Assembly: GCA_947095585.1 (NCBI GenBank)
Contig: OX352764.1
Span: 2,155,001-2,219,000, forward strand
Reading direction: 5' to 3'
From: Nephrocerus scutellatus
Taxonomy: Eukaryota; Arthropoda; Insecta; Diptera; Pipunculidae
Length of the DNA stretch: 64,000 bases
A program made the translations under genes and the position numbers. The notes under the pieces are model-generated. The model did no database searches. It was not told the origin of the DNA and saw only the letters and a program-made list of their open reading frames with translations. Below, piece after piece: positions 1-12,262 of this stretch (positions are counted from its first letter, which is position 1; each line of letters begins with the position of its first letter).

Positions 1-2135
1 TACCGGTACCTGATGTTGATTTATATTTGGATGGGTACACATACATAGATAGTTTGCAAGAGTTGCGAGTATACCGCAGGGATCTGAACTATGTCTGCTT
101 ATATTCATTATACTTTTTTGTAAAAACCAAACTTTAAGACTCTTCTCTGTTAAAATGTTGATTGTTGCTTGCTTCAGATTCCCTACTTCTTCTTCTCTAT
201 TCTCTGTTTTTTAAAGCCTGCAAGCGTAGTGTTGGTGGCATAATTTGCAAAGTGAAAGCGTGGTTTTTACGAAATTACCACCACAGTTGTCAATTTCCGA
301 GTCAAAGATAGGAGGTTTCGTTTTTAAAAAAATATTTTCCAAATTAGTAATTTTGGTGTAATCGTTATACCCAGGGTAAGCGGTGTATACGTAGCTGAAA
401 ACTGGAAATGGGGAGCAAAGTTAGGAGTCTTGTTATGTATGGAGACAATACGAGAATTCCAACTAAGAAGAGCGACGAATACACACTAGAAGCCGAGTGG
501 ATTCGGAGCATTGAGCGCTCCACAAAAACAAAACCACCCGATGGAATAGAGGAATTTTTAGAGAAAGCAACAAAGTATTGAAAAAAGGAAAAACCAAAAG
601 GACAAAAGTTATATTTGAATAAATTATTGTAACATTTTGAATGTTATAATTTTTTTCATCCGCCATCCACGCTAGAACGAAAGTAAAAACAACAAACTAT
701 CGCTAAATGATAAACACAACTTCATAAAAGCCACTAGCGGAGAATAAAGCAAAACGAACAGTGGAACCAGCATACGAAAGGGCGGAAAAAAAGAAATGTG
801 GAGGAAAATGTATTCTTTAACTACGACTCTATACTCACATGCAATTGCCATTTAATGATGCAAATCGAATTAATTACAGAGCACACAAATACACACACAC
901 ACTTACGCATCGTCATCGTGCAAAAAATTAACGTCAATCGCACGTCATATGGACTACAACTTTGACAGCAGTAGAGTTCCGATCATGAAACATAACTGAC
1001 TAGAAGGAACATAACGTCTTGAATTTTCCCGTTGGTTTTTTTTTTGACAATTATGCGTGGAAATGGTCCGGCGTAAAATATCCTTCCGTTCGCTCCGATT
1101 GTATTACGAGGACTGAATGTGAGCCTTCGGGTGCAGAAAAGTCGATTTAAAGTCGATGCTTTTGAAGCTCTCAGCAACAGAGAGAAAAGCCGGATGAAGT
1201 ATACGGCACAATGGCCACAATATAAAAGAGAGAGAGAAAGAGAGTAATTTCACAATAATTGTTGCTTTGTCTCGCAGTTGCGCAAAGTGTTGTGTCCTAT
1301 TTTCGTTTGAAGGAAGAAACAGAAAAAGAGCAGGAATCAGAGAGTCCTTTTTGGTACACGAGATTTCTATCAATTCTGGTTACTTGTAGAGACGTCGCTC
1401 AACTCATACTACATTTTGTAGTTCACCTCAAAGGGAAATTTTTCTCGATGGACATTTTTCCATTTGAGGTGAGTATGGTGTGGTGTGGTGAGTAAATAAA
1501 TTCGGAACTTTTTTTCGGAGTATGAATAAAGATTCAAAATGAAATTTAAAATTAATAAAGTTTTGTTAATTTTTTTGTGCTCAAAAGTATTGATATTGAT
1601 AAGTCACCCGGCGTTCATATTTTAAATATTCCCAGCTTTTTCGGAGACTAACAGTGGTAAAAAAATTAATCAAAATACTGGCATTTCTTCCAGTTGAACT
1701 CAATGTATCCTTGTGCATCTTTGAAATTTCGAATCTCTTTTAAAATTGGTCTAAGATTTTTTTCTCTTTTTTTTCCATAGATGCCATTTGAGTGAATTTA
1801 GAATCGCTAATCAAAGTGGAATTTGTGAAATTTAAGAGAAAAGAAAGTGTCCGTTCATTAATAACTGGCATTATGTTAATTGGAATTTAAATTAAATCGC
1901 AGTGTCGAACGAATGTCTTAACACTTGTCCTCTTGTTCACTTTAATGGACATCAACTTAGCAATGCAATATCTTATGAAGAAATTTAATTTAATGAGAAT
2001 TTTTTTTCGAAATGTACTTTCGTAAATATCCTAAGTTTTTCCCGCTCTTCTCTTATTTGCCAGATAGAATGTAAATTATTAAAAAAGTGTCTCACATTCC
2101 AAAGCAAAACTCTCCAAGCTATGCCCGAAAGCCAA
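1..2135. other. non-coding AT-rich stretch
   Basis: No coding region is supported here. The open frames are short (under 90 codons), rich in simple sequence and match no protein family I recognise. A short AC run lies near 890-901 and a GA-rich run near 1220-1243. T- and A-runs are common, as in insect intergenic or intronic DNA. Confidence 0.6.
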
Positions 2136-2139
2136 ATTT

Positions 2140-2222
2140 CTGGGATTTTGGTGTTACTGGGATTCGAACCACGAACCTCCTCATCAGAAGCCATGCCACT
2201 TAACCACTGAGACACGGCCAAA
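2140..2222 (-). repeat. tRNA-derived SINE head, copy 1
   Basis: On the minus strand this reads like a tRNA gene head. An A-box-like GTCTCAGTGGTT lies at 2202-2213 and a perfect B-box core GGTTCGAATCC at 2160-2170, the internal RNA polymerase III promoter arrangement. The same block recurs at 12190-12262. The acceptor and T stems do not pair well, so it is not a usable tRNA. It resembles the Leu/Ser type of tRNA head (GTGGTTAAG). Sequence past the B box (below 2140) does not clearly match copy 2, so the SINE body is undefined. Confidence 0.6.
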
Positions 2223-4540
2223 GACATGTGTATCTTTACATTTGATTAAAGTTATTTTTGCTTACTCAGTATGTACTTAAAAAAAATACTTTTGTTAACA
2301 CCGTGACCCTTGAGGCATTTTGTCCATCATAGTAGACAAAAAAAGCCAGAAAGGATCTGATATAACCAGCGAAACATGAATTCGCATTATCAATTGTTTG
2401 GGAAACTTATGGCTTCAAATTTTAAGTTCAAATTTGCCCAATAATTATTAGATCTACATATGAGAACTACATATACGAGTAAGCCAAGCCAGTGACTCGA
2501 AATATAATGAGAACGTGCGCATTCACTTGTAGTCCATCCACACATTGAAATTGTTAACTACTAGAATAATATCATATGTCAAAGCGACATTTAATGACGT
2601 CGCAACTACGATGACTTCTCCGTTGTTCTCCAAAATTAATGCTAAACAGGGACCTAAACAAAAGGGGTGGAATATTGGAAATCCATTTCAATGTCATTAC
2701 GCACAGATGTGCAAAGTCCTTGCCGTTGCGAAATGCCGAAGATGTTATCCGGGCATCTCCGATTCTCAGCGACAAGTCACCCCTGCATTGCTTCACTTTG
2801 CAACAGATTGCTCGCTCGTCTGGCATACAAACTTATACAAAACAACCGGTGTACACTGTGCGGTGCGTGTGCTGGGCTGTCATTAAAAAGAGACTAAGCT
2901 CGTCACGAGTCCTTGATTTGTAATTTTTGACCTTATGTCTTTGCCATGGGGAGAAAAATGGGAGGACGTACATCCTGCTGTTGCAGTCCTACAGCTGATA
3001 GGATCATCAGGGGTTAAATGAGGTTTTCTATACTTTGTGAGTCCATTCGCACTTTTCTTGCCCTCAGGACAATCCAACGACGACGAATCGATTTAAACGG
3101 GAAACATTAGCGCAGGCGAATAAAATCTTTAATGGCGGTGTGCCTTCATGTTTCCCCCACCGCGCCGCTAAGGAAAGCGAGTAAATGCACTCTATGCACT
3201 GAGCGCATGTCACTGTCGACAAGAATCAAGGGTCCTTCTATCGTTTCTAAATCAGAATTAATTGACTTTCGTATTCCCAGGAGAATGCTCTGTCGCGAGG
3301 GGGAGTTTGCAGTTGGATTTGTTTATATTATTCTCCTCATCCCTTCCTTTATTATAGAATTTAAAACAGAGATAAATACTGTGCGCACATATACCCAAGG
3401 GATGAATTTCAATTTAAATTTTATTTGCATTTCGAGTTTCTTCTTCATTGTAATTGATACCGCTGAAGCGGGATCACCCTACCCATGTGGCTTCTGGCAG
3501 TGTCAGTTTTTAATGTAAAACGACTCTAGATTGGAGAGTAAATGCTCGGAGCAACGCAGTATGACTTCCTTCAACTCAGAATTAAATGGAACGATCTCTT
3601 ATGTTCATTCCATTTGATAAAAAGGAATAATTAAAGGTCAATCTGCTTCTTTCCATACACGCAACATTATTCAGAAAACATTTATGAAATAAAAAACTGA
3701 ACGTTCCTATTTTATAATCCGAGGACTTACTCTGGAGCTACTCAAATTAATAATCAAAATCCGCGCATGATAACCCATCTGAAACAGGCAATATCTAACG
3801 TTGGTCATATTGTTAAATAAAGAGTCATCCAATCAGATTCTCTTCCCTGTGTGGCTGTGGAAATGGACCTTTATTTATAAGTCTGGAATTGTGATTTCAG
3901 AATATTAGGGCAGGTGCCATTGATTTGTTAGAAAAAGTCATTATTATCAGTAGATTATGGATGACACAATGATTCCCAATGGGTTTATGATTCCAGAACC
4001 AAGTACTCTTGTTTGTTATGAATGTCTAGTCGTGTGAGTTCCTACCGCCACTATGTCGACAAAAAATGTATGCGTAGGTAAAAGTGTTTTTAGTTTTCGA
4101 CTTCCTTTGAGTATACAGAGAGCTTACCTTGTATTTGTAGTGAAACGACCTCATAATGGCTTATGAATCCCTATAGTCCATTGAGGTATCAAAATTCATA
4201 TGAACAAAGTTTTGATGCAGAGAATTAAGACTTAAGGAAGCGACGCCCTTACAATTAAAAATCAAGGGCGAACACATTAACTTCCCTGTTCGACTTGAAG
4301 AAGCGCTTATTTGTTTTTGTGTGGATTGGTGGATCACATCCACATAAGCGTAGGACGAGAACTAATCTATTAGCTAAGTACTTCCACATTTTTTCTACAG
4401 ACCAGTAATTCTGGCACTGTGCGAAACGCAGGTAAATGCTCATAGTTCTTAAGAGATGTTGTTCGACGCTGGCACTACCAGTTCGTTAGCTTCTCTAATC
4501 TAACCTACTTTACTGGACTCTTTCCTGAGAAGTTAAGAGA
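2223..4540. other. non-coding stretch, no supported gene
   Basis: Open frames of 113 codons (2545-2886) and 128 codons (3132-3518) exist on the plus strand. They have no recognisable domain, and frames overlap on both strands at the first one. The second contains a hydrophobic segment around its residues 60-75 but nothing diagnostic. I treat them as chance. The rest is AT-rich. Confidence 0.5.
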
Positions 4541-4548
4541 CTATGAAA

Positions 4549-4650
4549 CATGATAGCCATGCTGTTTCTGTGGGTGCCATGGCTATCAAATATGATAGCC
4601 AGTTATGTATCTCTTGCAGGCCACGCCAATCAAAAATGATAGCCAGTACG
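4549..4650. repeat. ~43-bp imperfect tandem repeat with hairpin
   Basis: The octamer TGATAGCC starts at 4551, 4593 and 4638, giving an irregular period of 42-45 bp over about two and a half units. Between the first two units GGCTATCA is followed after four bases by its inverse TGATAGCC (4581-4600), a perfect 8-bp stem with a 4-base loop. No function is inferred. Confidence 0.55.
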
Positions 4651-4784
4651 AACAATTGAGATAATAATGAATATGAATGAATGAATGATGCTATGAGGTA
4701 GATGTGTTTGGTTTGATCAAATTGCTTAAAACTAATGCTTTATTGACCACAATTTTAGGAAAAATTAGGACTGTGAAAAAAAAA

Positions 4785-6005
4785 GTCATAATGATATTTG
4801 GTTCTACAACTGGGGTCCGGTCCTGGCCTCCTGCAAAAAGTATCTACACCGGTCCCGATTTTGAGCTGATGTCATCCAGTTTTGCATCCCTAAGCTCTTG
4901 ACTGCACCATCCTTCCAGCGTAGGCTTGGCCGGCCTCGCTTGTCTTGTTCCATAAATCCTACCGCAAAGGACTTTCCGAGAAGGATCCTCTTCGCTCATG
5001 TTAGCTTGGGCCCTGCCCACTGGAGCATACCGATCTTAATTTTCTTCACGATATCGACATAGTGGTAACGCTTGTATATCTAATCATTGTAGAGCCTCCA
5101 ATTATGGGACCAATGTTGGATCTTCTACTAGCAGATGTGGCCACTATGTCCTTTGTTTTGTTCTCATTTATGTGCAGCCCAAGATTTCAAGCCGCCTGCT
5201 CGATCTGGATATCAACCCAAGAGCTTCCCGTACATCTCTTGGGTTTCTACCAACGATGTCAATGTCGTCTGCGTTAGTCAGTATTTGAATGAACTTATAG
5301 AGGATTGTTCCTCTCGCCGTTACATCAGAGTCTCAGATCACTTTCACCAACGCCAGGCTGAAAAGGGCGCAGACCAGTCCATCCCCTTGTCGGAGACCCT
5401 TATAGATGGCTTACAACATTGGTCATTATCAACCTACATAGTCTTGTCAGTTTATTTGGGATGCCGAATTCTCTCATGGGTTTATAAAGATCTACTCTGG
5501 CTATGCTATAATAGGCGCCTTGAAAGTCTATAAAAAGATGGTGTGGAGAGTTTTGAAACTCTAGACATTTTTCCATCAAATGCCGTATAGTGTAAATCTG
5601 ATCAGTTGTTGATTTGACTGGTAGGGACCAATTATGAATTAAGCGTATGGGGCTATCCTGTCTTTGAGGATGGAGGACGGTACAACGGTATACCACGATA
5701 ATTGCTGCATGTTGTGATATTTCCTTTAATATGTATTGGGAACAGGATGCCTCTTCGCCAGTCATCTGACATCGCTTTTTCCTCCCATACTTGCAATATT
5801 ATTTCATGAATGGCTTGGTGTATTGTGAGGACCCCTATTTTAATCAGTTCCGCTATGATCCCATCTGATCCCGGGGCCTTATTATGTTTGAGCTGATCTA
5901 CCGCTCTGCTAATTTCGTCTATGCTTGGTGGCGGCATCGTATTTTCTTCGATCATTGGTGGATCCTCCAATTCCTCAGTTAGCTGGCCATTAAGCAACTC
6001 TTGAA
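4785..6005 (-). mobile_element. RTE-like LINE relic, copy A
   Basis: This is a decayed non-LTR retrotransposon on the minus strand. It starts in the reverse transcriptase N-terminal region (near 6005) and runs to the element's 3' end near 4785, which resembles copies B, D2 and F. The 3' part (4800-5000) encodes the post-RT C-terminal region shared with those copies. The central part encodes reverse transcriptase. Frameshifts and stops break the frame several times. It is 5'-truncated: the endonuclease seen in copy E is absent. The clade name rests on motif reading; it could be another endonuclease-bearing LINE clade. Confidence 0.75.
5400..6004 (-). pseudogene. reverse transcriptase fragment of RTE-like copy A
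   Basis: Two overlapping open pieces in different frames cover the RT finger and palm. The upstream piece (5653-6004) has the typical NKAPGSDGI and SNYRGI blocks. The downstream piece (5400-5765) has STTDQIYTIRHLMEK and the catalytic A-box FIDFQGAYYSI, where the first aspartate is kept but the usual D of AYDS is changed to Y. It then reads GIPNKLTRLCRL, where copy B continues to the GLRQ block. The frame change between the pieces shows the copy is dead. The protein would have copied the element's RNA into DNA at a nicked target. Confidence 0.75.
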
Positions 6006-8634
6006 AGTGAAAAGTGAAAGGCATATTACGTGTTTAACAGCGCCATTAGTATACACAGAGTAGTTGCAAGTAAGTAGAGCAGTAAATATAAATGTTGTAT
6101 GTGAGTAATAAGTAATCACCCGTGCAAATTTGTGAACTGTTGCTATTTCTTGATAAAAGTTGTAATATGTGAAAAAATCAAATTGTGTTTGTTTGCAAAA
6201 TCTAGTAGAGAGCCTACATTTCGTAACATTATACCAAAAACCCGGAGTCAATGTCAAGCTTATCACTTCAGATAATGGCTAATATAGAATTTCAAGCGAT
6301 TACTTCGATAATTTTTCGATTCGAACTTCAGATTTATTACAATGTCAACAAAGTCTCCCAAAACGTTTGGTGGAAAAAAGTTTTTAACTATTGTACGAAC
6401 TTCTAAGCAATAGACTTAAGTTTGAGTTTGAAAAATTATAATTTTGTTATACCGTGGCTGGAAACAAATCATTCTCTTTGGAAATTGATATATATGCGAG
6501 CAGGTCCCCTGGGTAAAATTACCAATGCATAATAACTTCAGAAGTAGTTTCGTATTTATAGCTCCAAGGAAAACCAACACAAAACAATTAATGATCGAGG
6601 ACTATAGCGACAAGTCCTGCGGCACAAAATACGGTACCTATGTGAAAATGAATTAATTAAACACAAATGAGTAATCACCGAAATGTCGCTCGTGTCAGTA
6701 GAATTCATGGCATTCGAGCAGAAATTGGCTAACAAAATACACAGGAGATAAGATACGTGCACCAAACCAGCTATTGCGCTGGTGTCTTCTTCTCCGAAGA
6801 TACTCGTATTATTACCCAATATCAATTATTATCGCCTCGAGTCGGGTATCATTCCAAATTGACAATAACAGCATCGTAAGCAAATCGATGTCATCAGTAA
6901 GGCGATGACAACAAAAGCATATATGACATCATTCTCATGAGCGAGGCTAATCGAATCAAATTCAGAACCCAAAGACAAGATTAATACTTCCGAGTTCCAT
7001 TCAACATGACAGAGAGGCATTTAAACAAAGCCAGCGTCACCGCTCCTCTCATCATCCATCCACTGCACAGCCAGAAGGCCGTAGCGCTCCGCAACTTACC
7101 AACCAACAGAATTCCAATCTATCATTTTGAATTATGAACGAAGTTTCCTCACCTGCAGCGAATAACAGGAATCTAATGAGCTTTGGCAAACAAAAACGGA
7201 GCCTATTTGCAAGGAAAGTTCCCACCTCCTCTCCAGTGGATGTCTATACAGGACAATGAATCGATGGGATGGGCAGAGCTATTGCCGTGAACATTCTTGA
7301 GCAGTAGCTGCTGCTTTTATTGGTGTTGTCTCTGATAATGAAGACTTGGATGGCAGAAATGATATCTCGGCAAAAACCCATCATGATGTTAATTAACGTC
7401 TGTTTTGACAGGTTACCCAGGAGATGCTGCATTGGTGAGAAGAAGTGCCACGCACGCTCACTAACGCACTCACGCACCCACGCACTCACTCACGTCCTGA
7501 AGAAGCAACACGAACAGCATCGTAGTCCTGCCATAAGCTTGTGTGGCAATAAATCGTAATAAGTTCGTTAATGTGGCCTTGTGTATCCTTAATGTAATTA
7601 AGGAATGGAATGTGTAAGCCAAAAGCATTCTCGCCTGTTTCCGAGAGATTAGCACCAAAGAAAGAACACGTTTTATAGCGAGCTTAAAAGTCAACGGATG
7701 CTGCGGATGAGTTAACAACTTTTGAAATTATTTCTAATAAACTTCATGCAGGTTATTACATTAGCAGAAGTAGAAATAAAACATAATAACGAATTTGTTA
7801 AAGACTTTTGGATGTTGTGTATAAGCGGGTGTTGGCTTCAGGAAGAATTACTGTTCGGCAACAAACCTAGGAGCTGTCACAATTAAACTTATGGTAGAGA
7901 CATTATTTACTTTACGAGACAAGAAGTCGGAGAGTAAAACATGAAGGGAATGTATTAAGCATTAAACCAGGAACAGGTAATTAAATTGACCTTGGTACTA
8001 AAAATAAGGAGATCACACGCATTTTTGACTCGTTTAGGCCACTGTACTTACTGTCTGTATGCTGTCCAATTTTCCAAAGAATTACTTTTCTCTTGAAAAG
8101 TAAAAAAGCAATGCCAATCAATTGGAGTTCTATGTTCCATTTGTAAATAAATTGTACATGAAACTTATTGTTGAAGGTCTGGAATGAAACGCATGTAACG
8201 AAGGCGCTTAATTGATGCTATTGATAATTGATAAGAGAGTAAACCTTTGCTCTTTATACAGTAAATACTAAAATGGAATGACCAACTGAATAATAAACAA
8301 AGAAATATAAAAAAAAATTAGTTTTTCTGGTCAAAGTTTTTTTTGTACAAGTGAAAGTTGGTTGGAGCTGTGCACAAATGTTAGCTCTCTAGGGCGAAGG
8401 ATATTGGTTCAAAACGACCTCCAAAAGTTGAAATGAATTGACAACCAATGTCAATGTCAGATTAAATAAAAGCGAAAAGGAAGCGGAAGAGAATTAACAA
8501 ATGTGCCATATTAACGGGGGTCTACTGTATTATGATTGAAGGGGACAGTGTTGCTTATAATAATATACCGAAAATGAAAACGTAAATGTATCCATGATAT
8601 TTAGTCGTCCGATATTATGCCACCTTACAAAATA
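6006..8634. other. non-coding stretch, no supported gene
   Basis: Only short frames without recognisable domains occur. Near 6215-6250 a sequence CGTAACATT followed by AAACCCGGAGTC recalls an LTR end plus primer-binding site, but no partner LTR was found (see rejected items). A CACGCACTCA-type simple repeat lies around 7448-7495. A-, T- and AT-rich runs are frequent from 7700 to 8340. Confidence 0.5.
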
Positions 8635-8949
8635 AATCACCACGGCGCTTAAATGTGACATAAGTCCCAAATCGAATTAGGGACTAATGTTTCAACTGAT
8701 CGGAACGTAAGCTCAAAAATTGTTTACCGAAGATGGGACATAAGTCCCAAATATTCGGAGAGATAATAATTTAAAAAAATGGCTCCTTATTAAAAAAAAT
8801 ATGTTAAGAGTGACATAGGTCCCAACATATTTTTTTTGGGACGTGGGACATAAGTCCCTTATTCTATTTGACTTCTTTTGCAACTTATGTCCCGGGGACA
8901 GTGGGACATAAGTCCCAATTTTTAGGACTTATGTCCGTGCGCCAATCAC
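8635..8949. mobile_element. candidate MITE with GGGACATAAGTCCC dyad array
   Basis: The block 8641-8943 is flanked by the 6-bp direct repeat AATCAC (8635-8640 and 8944-8949). Its ends are inverted: GGCGC followed by GACATAAGTCC on the left, and the inverse of the same words on the right. Inside, the imperfect dyad GGGACATAAGTCCC is complete at 8735-8748, 8845-8858 and 8903-8916, with partial copies at 8657-8668, 8812-8823, 8883-8893 and 8925-8936. No open frame is present. Size, inverted ends and flanking duplication fit a non-autonomous DNA transposon. The superfamily is not identifiable by eye. Confidence 0.55.
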
Positions 8950-9189
8950 GGCAGCGGGCATATTAATAGCACTGCATCGAAACACCATAGCATACAAGGA
9001 AATAGTAAGACACACCGCAACAAAACCAAACGTGGGAGGGAAGAGAGAATAATGATGAATGGGAGAGCTGTAGAGACTGCGGATATCTAACCAATTTCGG
9101 GAGCGAAGAAATGGCAGAAAGAGACTGCTGAGACACTAACTGAGAGGTTCAAAAATATAAACCTAGCCACTACAAATTTGGATATACAG

Positions 9190-9770
9190 CAATAGACATC
9201 CTCATCACTATACGCTTTAAGATGATCTACTCAGCACATGAACTCCGGTGCATTGTCTTGGTGGAACAGCAATATTGAATCTGTCCAAAAGCTCTGAATA
9301 ATGTTCGCTGGTTTTCGTTTTGCCCTTTCCAAGTTAATTGATGGAAAGGAAAACGCGTGCAACCCAAAAACCATGACCATGACCTTGTTGGCCGACAGAC
9401 CCACCTTCTTTGGTGGACGTTCACCCGGAGAAACCCACTGTCTTGATTGTTCCTTGGTCTCTGGTGTGTTGTAATGGATTCATGTTTTATCCACGGTTAT
9501 GAAAAGCGCAAAAACTCGTTCGGATTGAGGCTGAACATAGCCAAACACTCCTTTGAATTCCAGCACACGAAATTCACTTTTTTCCATTTTCGTTAAAATT
9601 CAGGAGGCTTTCAGTGGCTTTCAAACACAAACTAAATGATACAGGTTGCTCAAAATTTGACAGTAGTCTATTAATAGATGGCACTTGACGGGAGCTGTGT
9701 TGTATTTAAAGTTACTGTGCGGGAACTTTAAAAAGTCACCGACTTATCAAACCAGAAGTCTCCTACGCAT
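9190..9770 (-). mobile_element. mariner-like DNA transposon relic
   Basis: A minus-strand mariner copy. It contains the transposase start and the central catalytic region but lacks most of the N-terminal DNA-binding domain and everything after the second catalytic aspartate. Upstream sequence to about 9770 is probably its 5' untranslated and terminal region, judged only by position. Terminal inverted repeats could not be paired, because the 3' end is missing. Confidence 0.7.
9231..9587 (-). pseudogene. mariner transposase, internally deleted
   Basis: The frame opens at 9587 with MEKSEFRVL, the usual mariner start. It then jumps, after a deletion of roughly 140 codons, to the sequence just before the first catalytic aspartate. 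That region reads TVDKT, then a stop where tryptophan is expected (TGA for TGG), then IHYNTPETKEQSRQW. A proline- and lysine-rich block, NKVMVMVFG and FHQDNAPEF with the second catalytic D follow. The third catalytic D region is missing. A frameshift lies just before TVDKT. Mariner transposases cut and paste the element at TA sites; this copy cannot encode an active enzyme. Confidence 0.8.
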
Positions 9771-10699
9771 AATACTAAGCTAGAACTGGCTCAACGAAGA
9801 GGGTGAACATTTTTCTCGATCCATGTGGAATGTCCGCCTTAGTGAGTCAGCTCTACCAACAGCTCCACCAATTTATCTTAACCTAACCGTGGTTAATCTT
9901 GTCTATACTTTCAGAACTTGAAAAAAAAGATTGAAAAGGATTGTCAAAATAAGATATAATCTAAAAAATGTAGTTGTTATCGCGAGTTGTTAAAGGTTAA
10001 GGGCATACCTTTATTGAAAATTAACTCATCGGGACGATGAAGAATATGACGTAGTTAATAATAATTGATACACTTACTACTCCTTTATCCTACTGGGAAG
10101 CTTTATCTTAAAAAACGCTAAGCCACAGGATATCAATGAGCCGACAAAATTCAATTTTATCATCATCCTAATAGATACAGTTATTGCACAATATTTCCGT
10201 TCCTTATTAGATATTCTCAAATCGCGTTCGAATATTATTACCATCGGCGTCATAAACATATGGTATCCCTCAAGGACATGGAACCAAAACAAATTACTTT
10301 GCAGACGGTTTATGTGTCACGAGCGGGAATTTGTCAATGTCAACGGGACGCGCCGACATCGGGCTGCGTGCAAGATGCCGACGAGGCAACCGATAAAAAT
10401 GGATTCATTTCGTTTTGACGATGAAACAAATAGAGGATGGATTTAATAGCGAGGACATAATACGAACAGCACATTGTTAACGGATTTATAATTCTATCAA
10501 TTTAGTTTAATGCAAGACTGTGGAATATGAGACCTGGCAGGAGATCGCTCAACACATTGCGGAATATCATAAATTTATATTCCAATCAAGATGCGAATGA
10601 CGACGAGGACGGGACATGAAAAACCTAGAAGGACGTTTCATGTTCACACAGCACATCAGCACACTACAACCACACCTTATGTGTCCTGTCTGGTTGTCT

Positions 10700-10744
10700 G
10701 TCATTCAGTCAGTTAGTCACTCAGTCCGTCAGTCAGTCAGTCAA
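10700..10744. repeat. AGTC/CAGT microsatellite
   Basis: Imperfect tetranucleotide tract of CAGT units with a few substitutions. Confidence 0.8.
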
Positions 10745-11830
10745 TCCGATCTGATTCCTGCAAAAGCCATCAAATCCATAATTTTCTTGGCAACTTGATG
10801 AAGGAATACGGAGGAAAAGGATAATATGAGTGTTATGAACTCGAAATGGGACGTATCGATACCAGGGGGCAGTGGTGGAATTTCCGTCATATTTTCCAGA
10901 TGGATTGGCAATAATATTAAATTGAATTTCAATAATCCTCGAGGATATTTCTCAATCCTTAGTGCATTAAAAGTTTTGTCGTTCGTTCGGACAGAGTCTC
11001 TGCACCCCGAGCCAAACAATTCACAACTTATGACGAGTGTTCAAATTACGATAACGGTTTATTCTCTCGTATTTTCGTATTTTACGAGTCCTTTTTATAT
11101 ATACCTTTTGATATACACACCAAGTGTGTGTGCTTCTAATGATAAAGTAGCCGTCGACTGGAGTGAAATAAAAATGAAATGGCGGACGGTCACCCGTGGA
11201 GTATGAAATCCGATCGTCCTTTGAACCCAAACTCAACTGATTACTGTTAATGGGGGAATAACGTTTAAGACAGCCATCAATAGCAATTAATTGGTATGCG
11301 CTGCGCTGCCTTTGTAACGGTTATAAGCATATGCGAAGGATGAGATTAAGACGCCAGAACAGCCATTATAAGTCCTTCGTATTAAGGCGATAATTACTTT
11401 CGCCTACCGCATTACTATCAGATCAATATCAGGATAATGCCTTTAATGTTACAATTTACAATTAGTAGCCATCAATTTATTGAGAGGAAGCTTTTGTGTT
11501 GGAAAGAGTGTGTGCGGAAGGATGAACATTAATTTATATTCGATGACCTATACAGGGATTAATAATAATACTCAATACACGAAAAACAAAAACATTACTT
11601 GTCCGTGATACGTGGGCGATACATCATTTTATAAAAAAAAAAACAACGCTACAGAGTAATTTATGGGAAATAAAACGCGCTAAAGCATAGATAACCGTTT
11701 CTTTTTTTGCTAAGCATAAATCATGTGATGAATGCAAAATTTATCAGCAAGGATTACGCTGGATTATCGCTTAAACGTACATTGTTTTGGAGATAGATAG
11801 ACACGCTTATGAGCAAATTAAGGGTAATCC

Positions 11831-11853
11831 CATTGGCATTGGCATTGGCATTG
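11831..11853. repeat. (CATTGG)n short tandem repeat
   Basis: Almost four perfect copies of the hexamer CATTGG. Confidence 0.85.
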
Positions 11854-12189
11854 TTATGCCTATGAAATTCAGGCTGGGATCATACATTTGTGGCTCGCTT
11901 GGTCTGGTGATGAATTAGAAATCTTAAATTACCTTCGGATGCCTGTTAAATGTGTAGGATTTTTATGGGAATGCTGGAGACGAAATATTTTTGTGGCCTG
12001 GAAAAGCTTTATTTAGTTTTAATATAATAATAATAGCTTCCCGCGTTGTGCATGTATATTTTTCGACACAAATGGAAGGGACCTACAATTGAAGCCCTAA
12101 TCCGAACGGCGAATCGAGAAGCTTTCCGTGACAAGTTTCTACTCTCGGAACGTTTGTCAGACATTCGCGAGAGGTGGGACACCATGAAA

Positions 12190-12262
12190 ATACTTTTGGT
12201 GTCACTGGGATTCGAACCACGAACTTCCTGTCATGCGCTATTCGACTGAGCCACGGCGCCCA
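12190..12262 (-). repeat. tRNA-derived SINE head, copy 2
   Basis: Homologous to 2140-2222. On the minus strand it begins GGCGCCGTGGCTCAGTCG (A box) and reaches the identical B box GGTTCGAATCC (12208-12218), followed by CCAGTGACACCAAAAGTA, which also matches copy 1 (CCAGTAACACCAAAAT). Stem pairing is too poor for a functional tRNA. Adjacent sequence down to about 12050 may be SINE body but does not align clearly with copy 1. Confidence 0.6.

Larger units (their letters stand above)
9775..12185. other. non-coding stretch with simple repeats
   Basis: No gene is supported. The longest plus-strand frame (10826-11206, 126 codons) has a hydrophobic, aromatic-rich middle but no known domain. Simple repeats sit at 10700-10744 (AGTC units) and 11831-11853 (CATTGG units). 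Confidence 0.5.

Noticed and set aside
2140..2222. Functional tRNA gene
   Set aside because: A and B boxes are present, but the acceptor and T stems do not pair, and a diverged second copy exists; better read as a SINE head.
3132..3518. 128-codon membrane-like protein
   Set aside because: One hydrophobic stretch only, no recognised family, no supporting signals.
6010..6250. BEL-type LTR end plus primer-binding site
   Set aside because: CGTAACATT...AAACCCGG is suggestive, but there is no second LTR, no clear gag start and no convincing match to the BEL relic at 47.9-49.2 kb.
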